A stretch of DNA of 64,000 bases from Gonapodya sp. JEL0774 (taxonomy: Eukaryota; Monoblepharomycota; Monoblepharidomycetes; Monoblepharidales; Gonapodyaceae): assembly GCA_027604505.1 (NCBI GenBank), contig JADIIX010000059.1, positions 1 through 64,000 of the forward strand, given 5' to 3'. The translations under genes were made by a program, and so were the position numbers. This document shows, piece after piece, positions 34,407 to 48,130 of the stretch (position 1 is the stretch's first letter; every line of letters starts with the position of its first letter). Below the pieces are notes generated by a model. It was not told where the DNA came from. It worked only from the letters and a program-made list of their open reading frames with translations, and ran no database searches.

Positions 34407-35255
34407 TCAGTTGTTTACCTCAGCTACATCTAGTAGCCGGCAGCTGGCGAACTCCGCCTTATGGTACAGGAGAGGCCCCATGAGGGAGAGCCCATCGTTT
34501 GTATCCCGTGAATCCACCACCGGAATGTCCTCCACCTCAACTAAGTACACGTCAGAGGAGCCTGCCTCCAGTTCCGTGATGACTGAGCAGGAAAAGGTGG
34601 CTAAAGCACCATCCAACAATGGCAGACCTCGAACGACGCGGTGCTTAACTCCCATTAGCTGGTCGTCACCTGCAGGAAGCGCGAAGTGTCGAGCCAACTG
34701 CGTTTGATTTTCCCTAAGCACGTTCACAGCACATCGGCGAGAATCCTTCAGCAAAGAGCTAAAACGGGACTTTGGTTGTCCGTTCCGAGGTTTTTGGATG
34801 CAGAAAGAGAGAACGGGTGGGTCCAAAGACACGGAGGTGAACGAGGAGCAGGTAATTCCTCTCAGAACGTGAGGTGAACTTCTTGATGACAGAGTCACTA
34901 CGACAACTGCACCAGGCGTGCGATATGGATATCAATTTACGTAAGAGGTGGATGAGAATGACACATGCGTACATACCTGGAAACGCAACTGCGCGCATCG
35001 CCGTTCGCATAATCTCACTCCAGTTTCCCACGCCCGCATGCGCAATCGCCGTGTGATTTCTCTCTCTAGGAGATTGCTGAATGCCATCGGCTACGATGTT
35101 GCTGCACAACCGAACGAGAGGCGGACTGCACCCTGATGTTCTCCCCAAGGATGTGAAATGGTGAAGAATTCGGGGGATCCGGGTTGCATTTCGATTAAGT
35201 TCTATGAATCTCTCGGGAAGATTGTGCATCTGTGCGAGTACATGCAAAGTGTACA
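34407..35255 (-). CDS. Flavin reductase-like (FMN-binding split barrel) protein
   Basis: Protein with the flavin reductase-like domain found in short-chain NAD(P)H:FMN reductases and related oxygenase partners. Two main exons join at a GTATGT donor near 34975 and a TGCAG acceptor near 34910. The join gives EIMRTAMRAVAFP followed by VVVVTLSSRSS, then GITCSSFTSVSLDPPVLSFCI, the signature FMN-phosphate loop. Next come SRFSSLLKDSRRCAVNVL, then LARHFALPAGDD, VYLVEVEDIPV and PLLYHKAEF, a typical end of the fold. The N-terminal 60-70 residues are Arg-rich and poor in acids (MHNLPERFIELNRNATRIPRIL), consistent with a mitochondrial presequence. ATG 35255 or 35229 may be the start. The partner is unknown. 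Confidence 0.72.
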
Positions 35256-35452
35256 TTTCACAACATGAAGCCAATTTCACGTGCTTTTCAAAGGCGAACA
35301 CCGTGTCCCAGAAAACAACTGTAATGAGACTGTGTAGGCCACCTCTAGGTTGAATACGGCTAATACGGTTGGTGTCGAAAAAAATATAATGTGACCGTGC
35401 CTTCCGGCACTCCATATATGTAACCTCCTGCCATCCCTCCCACGCTGAGAGA

Positions 35453-37462
35453 TCAATATGCTTCTTCTCCAGCAAAAGCGTCTCCAACCTCTGCTTCGGC
35501 ATCAGCAACCGGAATTTCGAAGCCCTCCTATTACAATGAGCGAACATGTGGTTAGCATTGTGATGTTATGTGATAGAGAACGTACAGAGGTAATACGGAG
35601 GACATTCCGGAAGTAAAAACGACGACGGAGTCAATGGTCATTATCTCCAAAAGATGAAAAGGCGCGAAACACCGACCTCAGTGGCATACAGTACTGCCTG
35701 TAGTTTCTTAATGAATGCATCGTTTTCCGCGTCCGCACCAGACTGCTGATTAAAGGCATTGCAGAAAAACGTTGGAGCTCATATTTAGGATGCAAAAGGC
35801 AGGATGAAACGACACTAATCGGCAGAACTCACCTCAAGTTGCGCAGAGCACGCAATTTCAATGTCCCTAAGCTTGCCAAAGTAAAAATCCCGTTCTTTTT
35901 CAAGCCCGTCTACCTGCACACGCAGCTCCGTCAGTTGATTGCTAAGAGCGTTAATCTGAGTCTGCGCGGCGTGAAACTTGGTGGCCCTAGCATGTGGAGC
36001 GGGCAAATTCAACCAAAGAGTGTTCTCTGAGTTTATGCTTCCAGTCGGAATTTCCTTCGACTCGAAAGAAGACCCGCTGAACCGGCGCCGAAGCACTAAG
36101 CTGTAGGACGTGAAAGCGCTCACGCTCCGTACTTCATTCGAAGTTCAGCAGTTCCCTATTTGCCGGAACGGTGCTGCTCACTTTCCAATTTCTCCATGGC
36201 AATAATGCCCTCCACGCTACGGCATCGGGTGCAATCGTTCCCGTCTCAGATACTCACCACTCTTCTACCCTTCCAACGGCAATACCAGCTCCACTATCCG
36301 GTGTTCCTGTCCTACTTCGCCCGTTCATCGCCGATGTCGACCCTTGTCTTGCCATTGGCCCAGGACTCGGAGTTGCTCGAGCTTTGCCTACAGAGCTGGC
36401 GGTGGACGATCGGGCGAGGGCTGGCTTCGCCTGGGCCGACCCTGGGCGAGAACCGGGTTTAGGAATCGTGGGGGTGCCGGCACGACGTGCAGGTGCGTCG
36501 TACGTGCCACCTTGATAATGAGTGTCCCAGAATCTAAAAGTAGATGAGTGGTAGCAGAGTTTCCATAACAGCAATGAGATTCAAGCGTACTTTTTAGTCC
36601 ATTGTAGGAATTCCAAGTTGTCTTGAAACTTGCACTTCACGAGCCTTTCGACAGGAATATTCTGGTGATTCGAGATGATGGTGCGACATAGCAATATAGG
36701 AAGTGAGTGGTAGATGAGTGTGCGGCAAATGTTGATCGCAATGCCAATCTCCGAATGCATCACTATCAATCCCACGATGTTGGCACTATCTCGGAGGCAA
36801 CACAAATATGCTGCCAAACGACTCGCATCTCCTTGATCTCCACAATTCAAGAACACGTGGGAAACATCCCACAGCGAAGCGTGAATATGATATCAACCTC
36901 GTATCAGCCTGAACGACTTCGCCAGACCTCGGGGCGCCAGTACTGCGCGAATGCATAGTTGAAATTTCCACATGCTGAATGCAATTGTTCCAATGAAGAT
37001 ACCACGACTAGCCCATATCTCCACAGTGGCGTTGTTGGATTCCACTTTGGAACTTCAAATGTCCTCTCCCTGCAAGCCAGTCCAGTGTGTCCACAAACCT
37101 TATCAATACCATGTTTATGAAAGGCTTCTTGCAAAACCTTGTAATTGGTGATGTACTCAAACTCCTGGCGTGAGTCGAATTTGCACTTCTTAACGGGGAG
37201 GTCGCCGAAAATAGAGTCCAGGATTTGTGCGTAAGCAGCTCCAGTGCCCAGCTGCTCGATCTTTGTGTAGTTGAGTTGAAGGAGGTCATTAACCCAGTTC
37301 ACTGTTAACGTTGGCGGCCGACGACGGTTGGGATGAATAGTTCCCGTGGCCGCCGTGGGTGGTACCAGAGAGGGCGATTAAGAGCTAGGAATGAAAAAGA
37401 GGCCAGCATAGGAGCGTGAAAGAGGGATCCTTACAGAGCTCCGACCGGCTCAGCTCCGTCAT
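35453..37462 (-). CDS. BIM1: Microtubule plus-end-binding protein EB1 (MAPRE/BIM1 family)
   Basis: EB1 tracks growing microtubule ends and recruits partners. Exon 1 is tiny: ATG at 37462 gives MTELSRSEL, and a GTAAGG donor splices to an exon starting LNWVNDLLQLNYTKIEQLGTG. The calponin-homology domain continues with AYAQILDSIFGDLPV, EFEYITNYKVLQEAF and, in a later exon, VERLVKCKFQDNLEFLQWTKKY. The linker is Ala/Pro/Arg/Ser-rich (DTHYQGGTYDAPARR). The C-terminal EB homology coiled coil is FHAAQTQINALSNQLTELRV and LEKERDFYFGKLRDIE, then FIKKLQAVLYATE. The last exon gives EGFEIPVADAEAEVGDAF and ends GEEAY followed by TGA at 35453-35455. Several introns interrupt the gene; joins were checked at both ends. 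Confidence 0.93.
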
Positions 37463-37821
37463 CCCCGGTGGTCTTTGTCAAGTCCGAACGGGGGGGCTGT
37501 TGTTCTGTTAGCACGAGCACTCCCCCTTCCAATCAGTACAACTGAAACAGGGCACCAAAATACTACTCTGAAGTATACCAATCATCCCCAAATCGTAATA
37601 TTTATGAGCGGTTCCATGCAAATCCAACTGGATTTATAAATGAAGGCCAAACTCAATTTTTTTTCACGTTCTTTACCTTGACAACTCTTTCACAAAATTG
37701 GTTACTGGCAACAATGGGGCGAATGAACTGTGGGTGGGTGCTTTCATGGCCCCATCTGAGAGGCTGAGAGTTGTTGCGGATCCCGAAAGCTCGCCAACCT
37801 CTTTGGCCCGCAATCTTTGAG
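37463..37821. promoter_or_regulatory. Shared divergent promoter of EB1 and PP2A catalytic genes
   Basis: Only 359 bp separate the two start codons. Two CCAAT boxes lie on the + strand (37530-37534 and 37579-37583), and one ATTGG lies on the other strand sense (37697-37701). A TATA-like TTTATAAAT is at 37633-37641, about 180 bp before the PP2A ATG. These are motif matches by eye; function is inferred from position. Confidence 0.45.
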
Positions 37822-39805
<1,984 letters not shown>

Positions 39806-40006
39806 GAATTACGGGGATCAATTTTCACACGTTTGGCGAATAGTACTGTGTATGCTGGTTTGGTTCATGGCAATAATATCCGCGATAATACTAGTACAGT
39901 TGTGATTCTTCTCGACATGATGCAGATTGCGGCTTATCCGAGTCAATTGAGAAAACAAATAGTACATTTTTATGGGAGTAACTCCACCTGATGGTGCTCT
40001 TGGGAT
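39806..40006. other. Convergent intergenic spacer
   Basis: This spacer of about 200 bp separates the PP2A gene (+) and the APH-like gene (-). AT-rich, with no coding sign. Confidence 0.35.
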
Positions 40007-41927
40007 CTAAAGTTTTGCCCCTCCAGATTGCGCAAATGACAAAGCTAAGTCATTTGTCCGTTCAAACGCCTCCGGTGAGGCGGATCTGGCACTCTCAGGA
40101 GATTCAAGACCTGGAGTCTGACCACGTGCCCAAATACCTTGAAGCTGAATGGCAGTTTTGAAGAAGTTCCTGCAATGAAATAAATGGATAAAGTTGGATG
40201 ATCAATCCGTACTTCACAATCATCGAACGGTCCCTGTCCTCACCAGCACATGCAGACATCAAAGTTAGGAATCGGATATGGACGTCCGACTGATCGGCAA
40301 TATCGCTGCATCAACTCGGTAGTGGTTGGAAATCCTTCAGGAAGAGCAGTGGGTCGAGTGTAGTTTCCTGGATGACGGACGAATCAAGGCTTCTCAGCTC
40401 AGATTCATGTGAATCTGAATTTAACTTCGACTCACCGATGATAGTTGCAAGGTCTGACAGCGGATGCCCGATTGTGCTGACGTCCCATAAACAATAAGGA
40501 TCCCATGTGAGAGAACAGGATCAACTTCTGAACCGCTTACCAGTTTTCCCCTGCAGAACGCGGCAATCAGTTAAATAGAGACACACATTTAAAGAAAAGG
40601 TGGGGACTCACAGTCAATCAGCGCGATAACTCGAGGTTCCGTGGGGTGGAAGATCTATGTAAAGCAACAGTGTTGCTCTAATGACTAAAGTTAAACTCAA
40701 ACGTAATTGCCCACCATATTATGAATTCCTGGAAGTCCCAAAGATCAGAACACCATTGGAATCGTAATAAACGCGTTCACAAAAGTGCGTCACCTACCAA
40801 AGTCACCTGTCGAATGGTGTCAAGAGCATTCGCAACTGAAGCCTCATTCACGATCGTACTCACCATGCATAACCGCTATTTCATCCTTAGGAAGATTGCT
40901 ACGCATCCAATGCAGCATTTTGTCGTGTGCTTTGATCGTGTAGTTGGGTGACCCGTCTCGCCCTTTGACTTTGAGGTAGGCCTGCTCCGAGCGAATCCAT
41001 GTGTTGATTTGCCGCTCTAATGAAGCCGAACATAGAATTCAGCGTAATCATCTGGTCTCGGTTGGGAATTCTATTTTGAATTACTCACCGTAGGCATTTC
41101 CCATTTTAGTAAACCCAACCTGTCCGTACAATCCAATTTTTACTGGGTCCGCCTTGTGCAACTTGGCAGCTGTATCCATCACTGACTGATAATCCGTTCT
41201 ATCAAAAACACTGTCGACTCATTCCGGTTTATGCAATGAGACTCACCTCTAGACACTTCACACGATCCGCAGGTGAAAGGTGCTCGAGGAGCGGACGTTC
41301 CTGAAAAACGCGACCTTGCATAAAGTCCATGATCTGAACGGAGCAGGACCGGATTTTCATGAAGAACCGTCATTTCGACAACTGTGACGGCCGCTTTACT
41401 CACAAAGAAAGTGCCACCGATGACAGACTGGTCTTCACAGAGCGCGTATACTCTCGGAACGGGTACATCGGTGTGCGATTGCAAAGCCTTTTTAAAGCAC
41501 GATGTCACCTCCGGATGAGAGGCATTGAATCGTTGTGGGGTACATACATGGATAACTCGGTATTCTCTCTCCACTTGGTGCGCCGTTTCAATCAGCAACT
41601 TCCCAGGCGGCTTACGCTTAATCACATATTTCTTGCCACTGCCTTCGTCGGTGACCTGTACAAATTACATCTCAGTGATCATCGGTAGCTCTCTCTGGAT
41701 AACAAACCTGAAACCCACCAGGTACTTTGGGTTTGACAACCCTTTGCTAAATTGCTTCGCTGTGATAGGACCGACATAGCCCGGAACCACCGTGGACATG
41801 TAGCTGCCCAGACTCTTCAAGTCAACCGGAACGAAGAGCTACCAATTAAATAAGAGGTTCACCATTGCCTGCTGAGAGAGTTGCAGGTACTTTGTTTTAC
41901 CTCATCAATGGTAGCCTGGCCTTCCAT
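40007..41927 (-). CDS. APH-fold phosphotransferase of ACAD10/11 type with C-terminal AKL
   Basis: Aminoglycoside-phosphotransferase-like kinase-fold protein, matching the stand-alone version of the kinase domain in ACAD10/ACAD11. ATG 41927 (MEGQATIDE) splices to [21 protein letters not shown]. Then follow [40 protein letters not shown] (the ATP-binding Lys strand), [27 protein letters not shown], the catalytic-loop start [22 protein letters not shown] (the DFG-equivalent ID-W) and [14 protein letters not shown]. The C-terminal helix region reads [16 protein letters not shown], typical of the family, and the protein ends SGGAKL before TAG at 40007-40009. AKL is a PTS1-type peroxisomal signal. 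There are many short introns. The frame is open upstream of 41927, so an N-terminal extension is possible. Confidence 0.85.
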
Positions 41928-42671
41928 GTCTTGTTTCGGATGTTTCTCTGGAGTGAGAATAATATTTTTGGGCGGCAGTTCGGCTGTGAGCTCACAGTTT
42001 CCGAACACAGCATGCCGGCTTTGGTCGGAAGGAAACACCGAACGAACACACCCACTGCGTCCGGTGAACCGATACTCTGGAAAGACCTTGCAAAAGATAG
42101 CCGGGATCTTGGGAAGCAACACAATTATTTGAGTCATCGGTCCACAGAACCTCCACTTCGATAAGGTAGTGGTGCTGTTTGAAATAAGTCCTATACTAAT
42201 AGTACCAACTTCATGAAAGTTTGATGGCCAGTAGTACGGCTGACCAAGTGCAAGGATGAGGTGCCAAGGGATGGCGAGCTTTCCAAAAATGGACAAAACT
42301 TAAAGAAGAAACAGCAAGCGCTAGATTAATTTGATATGAGAATTCTCCATAACTTAAGAAGCACATGTGCCACTGAGCCGACGTGAAAGAGAGATGACAT
42401 GTGTGGAAGTAGATACAGTCACTTTCCATCTTGCTGGAGGGCCCCCCTTGGTTTTCATAAAGATATAAAATACCAGCGCCCATTACTCAAGCCCATCTCC
42501 TCCCGAATTTCCTCCCCCATTTTCACCTACGCTACCTTGCATCAGGACCGCTCCCCACCGATACATCGTCGCTCTGTGCGCGAGACATTGTGGTTTGCGG
42601 TTCGCTGAGTCCGTCCTCTCCAATCATCCACCCACAAACCGTCGCAGCTTTAACGAATTGGAACACGCAAT
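41928..42671. other. Divergent promoter region, APH-like and SUR2-like genes
   Basis: About 745 bp between start codons. A minus-strand open frame continues from the APH-like gene up to about 42296 without stops, but it shows no family motif and is probably 5' leader. Short pyrimidine-rich stretches precede 42672. No RNA gene is seen. Confidence 0.35.
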
Positions 42672-44247
42672 ATGGCTGCCCTAGCTGCTTGCACTTTTCT
42701 GGCCTCCGCGGCACCCATTGCCGCTGCCTCCGCGTCAACCACCCCTTTCCTTTCCAAACCAAATTCATCTCTCGCCATCCCCTCCTTCCCGTCTCCGGCC
42801 GCCGTTCAATCATGTGTCATGACTCTGTTTTCAGCCTCCTCCTCTTTGACGACTGTTGGCAGTCCTTGCTTCCTTGTCCTTGATTCAACCGGCATACTCC
42901 GATTGACGAGCTACGAAGTAGCATCAATCGTGGCGCCGGTCATCGCCTATTGGAGCTATTGTATGTTCCTCCACTTTGTCGCCCCTGCTCTGCCTTTCCT
43001 GGATCGATACCGCATCAGAACCGACCAGGCTCGGCGACCGCGAAATCGCGTCTCAGTTTCTCATGTTGTTCGTACAGTCATCGTACAACATATTATTCAA
43101 ATGGTGCTTGCTACGATCCTCGCGGTCGCCTCGCATGATCCCGTGGAGGGAGACAGAGTTGAGCACCCAGCGGTGATGGTCGCCAAGATTGGGCTGGGAA
43201 TGGTGGTGATGGATACCTGGGAATACTGGCTTCACAGGTGCGTTCCAAAAGATGTCATTTTGTGTTTGTATTGGGAGCAAACGTGGGCGCGTATTTCAAA
43301 ACGCCGGGAAGCACCTGTGAGAGTCATGATTCCATGTCCGAGACTCAGTTTCCGTCAGAATCTCGAATGAGATTTTAAAGAGAAAACATTCGTGCAAAGA
43401 GCAATGAAGATAAGTTTAAATCCGACCAGAGCGCGCAAAGGTTGTCATTGCGGATTGACACCTCCATTCGAGTGCCTTCATTGAAGTTCAGATCAAGGAA
43501 ATGTGCGACTCGATTTCACACACGCATGACGTCGTCTCACACCCGTTCACATGCCGTTTACTTAAAGGTGGATGCACACCTACCCCTGGCTTTACCGTAA
43601 TTTCCACTCAGTGCACCACCGAATCACGGAGAATTTCTCTTTTGCTGCTCTTTACAACCACCCCATTGGTAAATGTTCCTCCCCATCCTTCAATTTTTCT
43701 CTCATAATGAATCCCGCGCTTTAATGCTCTTCCGTGTTCATGTTTTTATAGAGGGTCTACTTCTGGACTCGGTTGGTGGGGCTGTGTCGAGCCTTGCGAC
43801 CTTCATGAGCCCCCTGACCGCCGCAGTGTTTTACACTGTTGCGACGCTCAAAACCGTGGATGACCACAGTGGTTACAGCTGGCCGTGGGTGGAAGCAGTG
43901 TTCTCCAATAATGCGAGTTATCATGATGTGCATCACTGGGGGATGGGCATTAAGTACAATTTCTCGCAACCGTGAGTATGCGCACTTCTCTCTTCAATCC
44001 CTGCCTCACTCAGAAGCCCGGCTTGCATTTCGTACGGTTTCCATAATGCAGATTCTTCACTTTCTGGGATTTGCTATGTGGCACGGAATTGGTCAGAGAG
44101 GCAGAACCCGTCAAGGATGATGTCAAGCACACCAACGAGCAAGGCTCCAATATTAATTTGTCTGTGTCGTCTGAAGGTGCACGCTTGAGGTCACGCAAGG
44201 CTCCCGCAAGCGTAGGAGAGGGAAGGGATAATGTCGTTTCACAATGA
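42672..44247 (+). CDS. SUR2: Sphinganine C4-hydroxylase-like fatty acid hydroxylase (SUR2 family)
   Basis: Di-iron membrane hydroxylase of the ER, expected to hydroxylate sphinganine at C4 to make phytosphingosine. ATG 42672 begins a hydrophobic Ala/Ser-rich N-terminus. Membrane segments include VASIVAPVIAYWSYCMFLHFV and VQHIIQMVLATILAVA. After MVVMDTWEYWLHR, a GTGCGT donor splices over about 340 bp to WMHTYPWLYRNFHSVHHRITE. The histidine boxes are thus HRWMH, HSVHH and HDVHHWG, all intact. ALYNHPI continues into EGLLLDSVGGAVS, then NASYHDVHHWGMGIKYNFSQP and FFTFWDLLCGT. The C-terminal 45 residues are charged and disordered. Family assignment is strong; SUR2 rather than ERG3/ERG25 is indicated by the ALYNHP-EGLLLD block. 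Confidence 0.88.
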
Positions 44248-44465
44248 TAGGGTTTGTGGTACTTCGTGGTCGCCATACCAGTCTACTTTTTACGATACGA
44301 TTTGAGACTTCACAGCGAAGTTTCAATTATCGTTTTGCTGTATGATTTCAAGCATGATTTTACTGTTCTGCTGCTTTGAGATGTTCTCCGTTTTTGGTGT
44401 GGGGCCTTAAGGGAAGGTGAACATTCCCACGCTTGCACCGAAAACCAATAATCTCGCACCTCACG

Positions 44466-47400
44466 ATGGCTTGTTGCGGTGGCGGGTCCTCTGCCCCGGA
44501 TCCCGGTCCCAAATCCCCGGAGGTTACTCGCCTTGTTGCGACCCAGCCCAAGCCGGTCGCCATCGAGATCGACACCTTTCGTCCGCCACCCGCGCCATCC
44601 AAAAGCCTTGCCTCCCCCCCACTATCCCCGTCTGTTGATGTCCATGTCTCTACACAACCACGGGCGATGCCTTCATTTTCGGATCCTGCGAGATCTCCCC
44701 TCCTTCCCGCATCGTCTCCTCCTCCAACTCGTCCAGCCACTCAGACGCCGATGTCTCCACCCCTCACTCCCAAACTTGATGCACACCGTATTGACGATGT
44801 GGAACTTATGCTGCAATCGATTTCGGCGCCCGTGAAGGTGTCTGGCGCGGTGATAGCCGATAAGGCAACTGCTGCAGCAGGCCCTCCCAGATCACAGTCT
44901 GTAGTTAAGTCACCGGAGCCAAGGAGGGAACCAGAAAAACCGACCGTGGAAGAGGTGGAAATGGAAGACAGGAAACCCGTGGAGCTGCCGCCTATTGACA
45001 TCCCTAATGAACCAGGCCGACCGTTGGATTCGCAGGGGACGTTGAGACTCAGGGAGATCCTGTCCAGAGTATGGGAGCGGTATGTGAAACACGGTTATAA
45101 CGAAACGTAAATTTTGGAACGCTGCGTGTGTATTGAGCTCGATTCTGGTTCTGTGTCGCACGCAGATCGGGCTCCCTCACTGCTGCCGCTGAAAACCTCT
45201 TTGCTAACACTGACCACGCGGCGGTTGTGGCCGAGAGGCTTCGTTCCGCAACAAATCAGCTTGGACGTACAGTTTCGAGCCGTCAAACGTCAGTGACCAT
45301 GGCGGAAGAAGTGAAAAAGTTTGCCAGGTAGAGTATGGCTCTACAATCGGGGTATTGCTCCAGACAACTAAGGTTGTACTGTCATGTTAATGGTGATGTT
45401 CAGGGTCTTCCACGACACTTGTGACTATGTCATAGACCTTTCGGCCAAGTCTCCGCTTGTGCAATTCGCACTCTACAAAGGTGAGTCAATACTTATCGTA
45501 TTTGTGTCGCAACTACCCTCATGTCATCTGAATTCCGTAGCTACTGACAAGATGCTGTCCGCTGCCACCACTCTGAAATATATCGCGCACCCAGCCTTGC
45601 GCGCCATCGAGGCGGAGGCAAAGACAGCTGATATCAACAGCTGGAATGAATTCACTGACATTCTGTTGGTGAGCTTTCACTGCGCACTTAATCGTCTAAG
45701 TCCTCTCATTCAACAGTGTCGTGCGTGTTAGAGTGACTCGGAGTTGATGGGACAGCAACTTGAGGCCCTGAAGGCCGATCTGACATCCATCACAGTGAGT
45801 GCAATGTTGTCGCTACAAAGCATTCATCGATGGAAACTGTTTTGAATTTTTGGCAGACCCAGTCACTAGCAATTATGACCTACACGGCCTCCCCCTTCCC
45901 GCGCGCTGCCGTGTCTCCTGCTGTAGTGGACGCCCTCATGCATCTGAGGTGGGACCGTGTCGTGGAGAAAATGTTTACCGCTGGCTCCGGCAAGATCGGA
46001 GGGGAGCCACCTAGATGGAAAGAACTCTGGGTCAGCGTGGGAAAGGGTGGGTTGTTTCTTGGTGATTCTTCATGGAGGGTGCTTCCTAACGAAGAGGAGA
46101 TTTGTGATGTGGTGCAGCCCTCACGAAGGCAAACCCCTACGCGCTTCTTCCCGGAATCGAACCCCCCGAGCCCATCTCCGGTGACGACATCCCAATGCCC
46201 TACTCCTCCGCATCTATCCCTGCACTGCAGGCGCGCGCCGACAAACTCGCTGCACGAGGGGAGCTTGATGGTGCTCTCGTAGACCGTCTTTCGATTTGGG
46301 CACTCTCCGGCATGGTCAAGAAGGAGTATGACAGGTGGAATGGCATCATTGGTGAAATTGTTGCGAGGAGGATGAGTGCCGGAGTCGAGGAAGGTGAAGC
46401 CCAGGTTGGCGACTTGGAGGCATGGTGGCTGTCGCAAGAAATGGGCATCGGTGAGGCGGTTTTCTGGATGATATGACATTATGACTTCTGGAAATAACCA
46501 GTCTCCTTTCCTGTAGACCTTCCGATAGATATTCCACCCTCGTCTTCGCAAGGCGATGCTCACCTCGGCCGTGCGTTGGACCGCTTCCACGCACAAGATT
46601 ACCCTGAATCGCTGCGCGCTGCTGAGGCCGCCAAGAATGCAGGTGTATCGGAGCGGAACTCTTGGATTTTGACCGAATTGCTGGCGTTTGGTTACGTCAC
46701 TTCCGGTAACCCCGGTGTTGGAGCCGGCTTTTTCGAAAGGGTGAGCACTTGGTCTCCTGATATTTGTTGGTTCAACGTCTGATAGCGCCTCATGTTACAG
46801 CTGGGTACTCCCGAGAACCTCATGAAGGCTGCCATCTGCCAAGCTCGCGAGGGTGATTTCGTGAAAGCTCGGGAACTTGCCGTTTTCGCGTGCGTAACAT
46901 AATGACTGCGACGAATTCGTATCTGCAATTTCGGCTCATTTTAATCATAAAATGAACCAGGCAAACAATTCCATCAGCAGCGTCGAGTGGCCTCGTCTTG
47001 CACCTCCGCACTGTCCTGGGTCTCGTACTTCAGCTGCCCAACACGTTTGCCGGATCTGGTGCCGACCTGTACGAGGATGTGCAGCCTGTCTTTCCCGAGC
47101 TCGTCAACGGAGCTGAGCGATCGTGGAAAGAGGAGGGTGCAGAGGAAGGACACAAGAAGTGTGTTGCTGCATGACCACCACCAAACGTATGCATGGACAA
47201 TTCTGATAGCTTCTTGTCAGGTTCCTTGCACTCGTGACGGACAACCCTGATGACCCCTACCTCTTGTTCCGATATGCACGGTGCATGGTTGCGACTAAAG
47301 TGAGATTAAGATGGACTCTATTGGGAATCAGTATTCTGAAGCTCTTTTTTCCATGTTTCAGGGCTGGCCCAAAACAGTCGAAACCGTGGATCGTTGCTGT

Positions 47401-47932
47401 ACTCTAATGTCACACATGGCCTGGCCATACATCCTGCGTGGTAAGCATCACTTTCAATTCGTTCGTTCGGTGTCCCAGATGCTCACAGGACACCCTGCAG
47501 CTATGGTCAGTCTCGCCGGCGCCGCCGGGTCCGTTCCTTCCAGCGTCCCACCGCAGGCAATACATGCAGCTGAAGAGGCTGTGAGCGTTGGAGAGTTTGA
47601 TGCCGAAGCGTTTTCCGTGCTCGGGGGCCTTTTGTGGAAGGCGAAAGACTGGGATCGTGCTGTGGAGGCGTTTGACAGGGTGAGATTCGGACTTTGATAT
47701 GCATCTGTCCTTGTTTCTCCGTGGTTTTGACTCTTGAATTTGGAAATTGTTGGTACAGTCTTCTGGTCTCTTGCCAGCCTGGCACCCCTTGTTTCCCATC
47801 TACGAATCGACCACTGTCGAGGCTGTTGCGCGAACGCAACTCGCGCAGGTCATTCCTGGACGAGTAGTGCTGGATCTGAGTGTGCCTGGCTTGGAACCAG
47901 TCGGTGCAATTGCTGACGCAGTGAGGTTGTGA
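44466..47932 (+). CDS. Large unrecognised protein: Cys-rich N-terminus, helical domain, TPR-like C-terminus
   Basis: I do not recognise this family. Exon 1 (44466-45079) starts MACCGGGSS, adjacent cysteines that could be palmitoylated, and continues with about 200 disordered Pro/Ser/Thr-rich residues. A GTATGT donor at 45080 joins to 45166 to give VWERSGSLTAAAENLF. Next comes an all-helical region (VVAERLRSATNQLGRTVSS, VTMAEEVKKFARVFHDTCDYVIDL, DSELMGQQLEALKADLTSIT) reminiscent of helical-bundle signalling adaptors. The C-terminal half has TPR-like helix pairs (ALDRFHAQDYPESLRAAEAA, AICQAREGDFVKARELAVFA, ALVTDNPDDPYLLFRYARC, AFSVLGGLLWKAKDWDRAVE). More than ten short introns are spliced by eye, so this may prove to be two genes, although the open frames connect well. 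Confidence 0.65.
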
Positions 47933-48130
47933 TGGAAAGCCTCACTCAAAGACTTTGGACTACTGCTTGGACCGGGGAACTATTTTGATTCTTGACAATA
48001 ACGTTACAGATATTTATTGTTCAGAAACTGAACTATTCATTAACTGGATAGAGAACCCGCATGATGTTGCACTCAAAAGCATGTACTGGTCGTTTATGCC
48101 TAATGGGTTAACGTTGTGCGGTTGGCCAAA

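Noticed and set aside
34759-35547. One 262-codon minus-strand open frame spanning the EB1 end and flavin reductase start
   Set aside because: Its first part is the EB1 last exon in the wrong frame and its last part crosses the flavin reductase intron; it is not one gene.
36160-36515. Plus-strand open frames over the EB1 linker
   Set aside because: The minus strand reads as the EB1 linker between two confirmed domains; the + frames are Pro/Arg-rich shadows.
41928-42296. N-terminal extension of the APH-like protein
   Set aside because: The frame is open, but family homology begins only after MEGQATIDE; kept as a possible leader, not annotated.
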